Below, in pieces: positions 60,229-64,000 of a DNA stretch of 64,000 nucleotides. The stretch lies in assembly GCA_017849615.1 (NCBI GenBank), contig JAFIGS010000029.1:38954-102953 (forward strand), in the 5' to 3' direction. The notes below the pieces were generated by a model. The model was not told the DNA's origin. It was given only the letters and a program-made list of their open reading frames with translations, and searched no databases. The stretch comes from Pseudolabrys sp. (GTDB taxonomy: Bacteria > Pseudomonadota > Alphaproteobacteria > Rhizobiales > Xanthobacteraceae). Numbering within the stretch: position 1 is the stretch's first letter; each line of letters opens with the position of its first letter. A program made the position numbers and the translations under genes.

Positions 60229-60774
60229 TCAGACCTGCGGCACCGGTACAACCGCCGGATCGGGGAACCGGACCTCGCCGGCGGCGATGGCCGCGAGTTC
60301 CTGCGTCTTCAGCGCGGCGGCGGCGGCAATGACGTAGTCGGCGAGCCGGGGCGCGGCGTCGTATGCCGATGGCGCTCCGCCATAGATATTCCGCGTCAGC
60401 GCCGTCACCAGAGCCCGCCGGTCGCCCAGCGCATCCACATAGGCCTTGGAGCGCCCGTAAAAGGCCTGCCCCATGCGCTTCATTTCCTTGGGCACCTTGA
60501 GGTCGCTGATGCCCATTTCCCGCAGATTGTCGTCCATGTCGGCGCAAAAGCGGTCGAAAACCGCCTGTCCGGCGGTATCGAGCTGGCCGTTCACGGCCAA
60601 ACGGTCGAGCACGAGGGCCAGATGCAGGACGATCAGGTCGAAACGGCCGTTAACCGTATCGGCGACCGCGTAGTCGCGGTAGAACACCGGCAATCGCGCC
60701 TGTGCCACGATCATGCCATACAGGGCCGAAATGGTGTCGCGCTGAGGCTTGCGGCGGAACAGAGAAAAGATCAT
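60229..60774 (-). CDS. Ubiquinol-cytochrome c chaperone (CBP3-like)
   Basis: A 181-residue helical protein of the Ubiq_cyt_C_chap family: TISALYGMIVAQARLPVFYRD, then FDLIVLHLALVLDRL and MGISDLKVPKEMKRMGQAFYGR. In mitochondria CBP3 helps cytochrome b maturation in complex III; the bacterial homologue probably does likewise. It lies 21 bases upstream of the DUF177 gene on the same strand. Confidence 0.9.
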   Translation of the reverse strand: MIFSLFRRKPQRDTISALYGMIVAQARLPVFYRDYAVADTVNGRFDLIVLHLALVLDRLAVNGQLDTAGQAVFDRFCADMDDNLREMGISDLKVPKEMKRMGQAFYGRSKAYVDALGDRRALVTALTRNIYGGAPSAYDAAPRLADYVIAAAAALKTQELAAIAAGEVRFPDPAVVPVPQV

Positions 60775-60912
60775 GAGCCCGGGTGCCTGACGGCGGCGTT
60801 TGAGCCGCGGAATGGCGCCGGTTTAGTGGACGCGCCGCCGGATGCAAAGGCCCCTGATGCCGCCTGCCGGGCGCGTATTTTTGGTTATGCCGATTTCGAG
60901 GATGCCGATTTG

Positions 60913-61383
60913 ATGACGAATGCCCGACCGACCCGCCTGCCCGACCGCCGCTTCGCCCGCGTGCTGGCCCTCGGCCTGACCCTGACGGCCCCGGTTTTGC
61001 TGGCCGGCTGCGGCAGCTTCGGCGAGACGCTGCAGCGCGGCTACGTGCTGCCTGAGGGCGCGCTCGAGCAAATCCCGATCGGGGCGACGCAGGAGCAGGT
61101 GCTGATCGTGCTCGGCACACCCTCGACCGTCGCCACCGTCAGCGGCGACGTGTTCTACTACATCTCGCAGAAGGCCGAGCGCAGCGCCGCCTTCCAGCCG
61201 CATGAGGTCACCGACCAGCGCGTCGTCGCCGTGTATTTCGACAAGAACCGCAAGGTCACGCGGCTTGCGAATTATGGCGTCAAGGACGGCAAGATCTTCG
61301 ACTTCGTGTCGCAGACCACCGAAACCGGCGGCAACCAGCTCAATTATCTGCGCGGCGTCTTCAACGCCTTCAAGATGTTCTGA
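60913..61383 (+). CDS. bamE: BamE-family outer-membrane assembly lipoprotein
   Basis: A 156-residue lipoprotein. Signal peptide ending LLAGC (Cys33); the SmpA/OmlA domain follows with IPIGATQEQVLIVLGTPST, FYYISQKAER, VVAVYFDKNRKVTRLANYGVKDG and IFDFVSQTTE. It is part of the BAM complex that inserts beta-barrels such as the three Omp25-like proteins in this window. Divergent from the CBP3 gene; a terminator follows. Confidence 0.93.
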   Translation: MTNARPTRLPDRRFARVLALGLTLTAPVLLAGCGSFGETLQRGYVLPEGALEQIPIGATQEQVLIVLGTPSTVATVSGDVFYYISQKAERSAAFQPHEVTDQRVVAVYFDKNRKVTRLANYGVKDGKIFDFVSQTTETGGNQLNYLRGVFNAFKMF

Positions 61384-61418
61384 GGCGAGCCTCCCCTTCA
61401 AGCGCAACATCAAAAGCA

Positions 61419-61454
61419 AAAAGGCCCGCGCAAAACGCGGGCCTTTTCTCTTTG
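61419..61454. terminator. Rho-independent terminator between bamE and hppA
   Basis: Twelve-base arms AAAAGGCCCGCG and CGCGGGCCTTTT close a five-base loop and lead into CTCTTT. It could act in both directions for the two convergent genes. Confidence 0.88.
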
Positions 61455-61463
61455 AGGACGTGG

Positions 61464-61486
61464 ATGGCCGGGACAAGCCCGGCCAT
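61464..61486. repeat. Short palindromic repeat (ATGGCCGGG-ACAAG-CCCGGCCAT)
   Basis: Nine-base perfect arms with a five-base loop just after the bamE/hppA terminator. The motif TGGCCGGGACAAGCCCGGCCA is frequent in Bradyrhizobium-type intergenic DNA; it differs from the elements around queA. Confidence 0.7.
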
Positions 61487-61500
61487 GACGTTGGTTTGGC

Positions 61501-63633
61501 TTAGTGCGCCAGGATCGCCAGCAGCAGCAGCGCCACGATGTTGGTGATCTTGATCGCCGGGTTCACGGCGGGGCCCGCCGTGTCCTTGTAGGGATCGCCG
61601 ACGGTGTCGCCGGTGACCGACGCCTTGTGGGCCTCGCCACCCTTGAGGTGTTTGACGCCGTCCTTGTCCACGAAGCCGTCTTCGAACGACTTCTTGGCGT
61701 TGTCCCAAGCGCCGCCGCCCGAGGTCATCGAGATGGCGACGAACAGGCCGTTGACGATCACGCCGAGGAGCGAGGCGCCCAGGGCGGCGAAGGCGTTGGC
61801 CTTCGAGCCCGAGATCCACAGCACGCCGAAGTAAACGACGATCGGGGCCAGCACCGGGAGCAGCGACGGGATGATCATTTCCTTGATCGCCGCCCGGGTC
61901 AGCAGATCGACAGCGCGGGCATAGTCCGGACGCTGGGTGCCCTGCATGATGCCGGGCATGTCCTTGAACTGCCGGCGCACTTCTTCCACGACCGAACCGG
62001 CCGCACGGCCGACCGCGGTCATCGCGATGCCGCCGAACAGGTACGGGATGAGGCCGCCGAAGATGAGGCCCGCGACGACATAGGGATTCGACAGGTCGAA
62101 CGAGACCGCGCCGATATCCTTGAAGTACGGGGCGCCCGACTTGGTGAACGCCGCGATGTCGTTGGTGTAGGCCGCGAACAGCACCAGCGCACCCAGACCG
62201 GCCGAACCGATGGCGTAGCCCTTGGTGACGGCCTTGGTGGTGTTGCCGACCGCGTCGAGCGCGTCGGTGTTGTGGCGCACTTCCTTGGGCAGGCCGGCCA
62301 TTTCGGCAATGCCGCCGGCATTGTCGGTGACCGGGCCGAAGGCGTCGAGCGCGACGATGATGCCGGCGAGACCCAGCATCGTGGTGACCGCGATCGCCGT
62401 GCCGAACAGGCCGCCGAGCTGGAAGGTCACGATGATGCCGGCGACGATCACGAGGGCCGGCAGCGCCGTCGATTCAAGCGAGACCGCGAGGCCCTGAATG
62501 ACGTTGGTGCCGTGACCCGTAACCGAGGCCTGCGCGATCGAGACGACCGGGCGCTTGCCCGTGCCGGTGTAGTACTCGGTGATCCAGACGATGAGACCGG
62601 TCACCACGAGGCCGAGAACGCCGCAGATGAACAGGTTCTTGCCGGTGATCGCGAGGCCGCCGACGGTGCCGATCTGGCCCCAGCCGATGGTGTAGTGCGT
62701 GGCAAGGGCAAGACCGCCGATCGACAGCACGCCGCCGGCGATGAGACCCTTGTACAGCGCGCCCATGATCGAGCCGTTCGGGCCGAGCTTGACGAAGAAG
62801 GTGCCGATGATCGAGGTCACGATGCAGGCGCCGCAGATCGCCAGCGGATACAGCATCGCCGAGCCCAGGACCGGCTGACCGACGAAGAAGATCGCCGCCA
62901 GAACCATGGTGGCGACCACGGTCACCGCATAGGTCTCGAACAGGTCGGCCGCCATGCCGGCGCAGTCGCCGACATTGTCGCCCACGTTGTCGGCGATGGT
63001 GGCCGGGTTGCGCGGATCATCTTCCGGGATACCGGCTTCGACCTTGCCGACGAGGTCGGCGCCGACGTCGGCGCCCTTGGTGAAGATGCCGCCGCCGAGA
63101 CGGGCGAAGATCGAGATCAGCGAGGCGCCGAAGGACAGCGCGACCAGCGAGTCGATGACGACGCGGTTGTCGGGAGCGAGACCCTTGGGTCCGATCAGGA
63201 ACCAGTAATAGACGGCGACGCCGAGCAGCGCGAGACCGGCCACCAGCATGCCAGTGACGGCGCCGGCCTTGAACGAGATGTCGAGGCCTTCGGACAGCGA
63301 CTTGGTCGCGGCCTGCGCGGTGCGCACGTTGGCCCGCACCGACACGTTCATGCCGATGAAGCCCGCGGCGCCCGACAGCACGGCGCCGATCAGGAAGCCG
63401 ATGGCGACCCAACTGCCGAGCAGCAGCCAGAGGCCGATGAACACGACGACGCCGACCATCGCGATCGCGGTGTATTGACGCTTGAGATAGGCCTGCGCGC
63501 CCTCAGCGACAGCGCCGGCGATTTCCTGCATGCGCGCCGAACCTGCATCGGCCGACATCACGGACTTGATGGCCCAGATGCCGTAGACGATGGACAGCGC
63601 ACCGCAGGCGATAATGGCCCAGAGAGCAGTCAT
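61501..63633 (-). CDS. hppA: Membrane-bound proton-pumping pyrophosphatase
   Basis: A 710-residue pump with about 16 membrane helices that uses pyrophosphate hydrolysis to move H+. Active-site motifs: [18 protein letters not shown] with [26 protein letters not shown], and the end-region [26 protein letters not shown] at 463-472 has Lys467 in the position that decides potassium dependence: Lys marks the K+-independent class (Ala the K+-dependent). Confidence 0.97.
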   Translation of the reverse strand: MTALWAIIACGALSIVYGIWAIKSVMSADAGSARMQEIAGAVAEGAQAYLKRQYTAIAMVGVVVFIGLWLLLGSWVAIGFLIGAVLSGAAGFIGMNVSVRANVRTAQAATKSLSEGLDISFKAGAVTGMLVAGLALLGVAVYYWFLIGPKGLAPDNRVVIDSLVALSFGASLISIFARLGGGIFTKGADVGADLVGKVEAGIPEDDPRNPATIADNVGDNVGDCAGMAADLFETYAVTVVATMVLAAIFFVGQPVLGSAMLYPLAICGACIVTSIIGTFFVKLGPNGSIMGALYKGLIAGGVLSIGGLALATHYTIGWGQIGTVGGLAITGKNLFICGVLGLVVTGLIVWITEYYTGTGKRPVVSIAQASVTGHGTNVIQGLAVSLESTALPALVIVAGIIVTFQLGGLFGTAIAVTTMLGLAGIIVALDAFGPVTDNAGGIAEMAGLPKEVRHNTDALDAVGNTTKAVTKGYAIGSAGLGALVLFAAYTNDIAAFTKSGAPYFKDIGAVSFDLSNPYVVAGLIFGGLIPYLFGGIAMTAVGRAAGSVVEEVRRQFKDMPGIMQGTQRPDYARAVDLLTRAAIKEMIIPSLLPVLAPIVVYFGVLWISGSKANAFAALGASLLGVIVNGLFVAISMTSGGGAWDNAKKSFEDGFVDKDGVKHLKGGEAHKASVTGDTVGDPYKDTAGPAVNPAIKITNIVALLLLAILAH

Positions 63634-64000
63634 GAATCATCCTCGAAGTGATTATGCGCGGGCGGGAAAACGCTCCCGCCGGCACAGGAGCGTCGAGGAT
63701 GGCCGCTTTGAGGGCGCTTCACCCCGACCGGGAAAGCGGCGGGACCTTGCCAAAATCGTGTCCGCAACGCAACGCCCCAACAGGGCTGATTTTACAGGAA
63801 TTTCGGTACCGGGCCGGTACCGGCCGGTGCCTCCGGGAGAGACTCGACGCGCGCGCCGGCGCCCCTGTTCTTTAAAGGCCCGGGGCGGCCTGCCTTCCTC
63901 CCCGCCTCCGCGGGGACAAGCTTCTCTCCCCTCAGCACATGCCGAGGGAATGGAGCGCCGCGAAGCGCCCAAACGATGCGCCTTGCGGCGCCGGCCCCTC
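63634..64000. other. Gene-free region upstream of hppA
   Basis: 367 bases with no gene I can support; a long minus-strand frame here is Arg/Gly/Pro-rich and looks like G+C artefact. It contains a GGCGGG/CCCGCC hairpin at 63661-63680 near the hppA start, repeated GGTACC-type motifs around 63806-63831, and a G+C-rich end resembling the gene-free region at 30180-30600. Confidence 0.5.

Noticed and set aside
61504-63651. Long plus-strand open frame over hppA
   Set aside because: Mirror frame of hppA, rich in Asp, His and Arg; not protein-like.

Overview
The window is a 64-kb stretch of high-G+C alphaproteobacterial chromosome, almost certainly Hyphomicrobiales (Rhizobiales). The best fit is the Nitrobacteraceae/Xanthobacteraceae side (Bradyrhizobium, Rhodopseudomonas or Pseudolabrys relatives). 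This rests on gene content: Omp25-like porin-type barrels, an orphan Bug-type binding protein, the coaD-ppi-ppiB-queA-tgt block, the plsX-fabH-ihfA-merR block, an Lrp regulator beside ACC deaminase, alphaproteobacterial GTTC-N7-GTTC SOS boxes and a K+-independent type H+-pyrophosphatase. The genus is inference. There is no rRNA, CRISPR array, recognisable transposase, integrase or prophage. Two tRNA genes are present: Lys-TTT and Pro-GGG.

Layout. 0-7 kb: the end of a membrane glycosyltransferase, an M20 amidohydrolase, tRNA-Lys, a cytochrome c, a string of very small proteins around a cold-shock gene, a coiled-coil protein and a ceramidase-family membrane hydrolase. 7-17.3 kb, mostly minus strand: a Bug binding protein with a LigI-like hydrolase, then a housekeeping run of tgt, queA, two cyclophilins, coaD and gyrA, with an ankyrin protein and a LysE exporter between. 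17.5-21.2 kb: MarC, a CNNM/CBS protein, a DUF1772 protein and an exported MetX-like hydrolase. 21.3-28 kb: ssb and uvrA, each with an SOS box, separated by three tandem outer-membrane barrel genes. 28-30.1 kb: a visibly A+T-richer island with an unrecognised 450-residue protein, a frameshifted antitoxin remnant and a second unknown protein.

31.6-40.5 kb is an exopolysaccharide/capsule locus: polysaccharide deacetylase, FemAB-like acetyltransferase, GumC/ExoP-like chain-length protein with a degenerate P-loop, GT4 glycosyltransferase, polyprenyl glycosylphosphotransferase and Wzy-like polymerase. It ends at tRNA-Pro. 40.7-42.4 kb holds acdR/acdS, divergent around a perfect inverted repeat. 42.4-51.3 kb is an IclR-controlled peptide-import operon (binding protein, two permeases, two ATPases) whose last two genes are M20 peptidases, so import and hydrolysis are encoded together. 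51.3-53.6 kb is a small TetR-headed set (SRPBCC, GST, AhpD-like). 53.7-56 kb is a beta-oxidation pair. 56.1-60.8 kb is a minus-strand chain: CBP3, YceD, plsX, fabH, ihfA and merR. bamE and hppA converge at 61.4 kb.

The most unusual points are the A+T-rich island after uvrA, two genes whose stop codons lie inside palindromic repeats (queA and the 450-residue gene), a tRNA-guanine transglycosylase lacking the usual zinc cysteines, the degenerate tyrosine-kinase P-loop in the EPS locus, and the SOS boxes flanking the outer-membrane gene cluster. No claim here was checked against a database.
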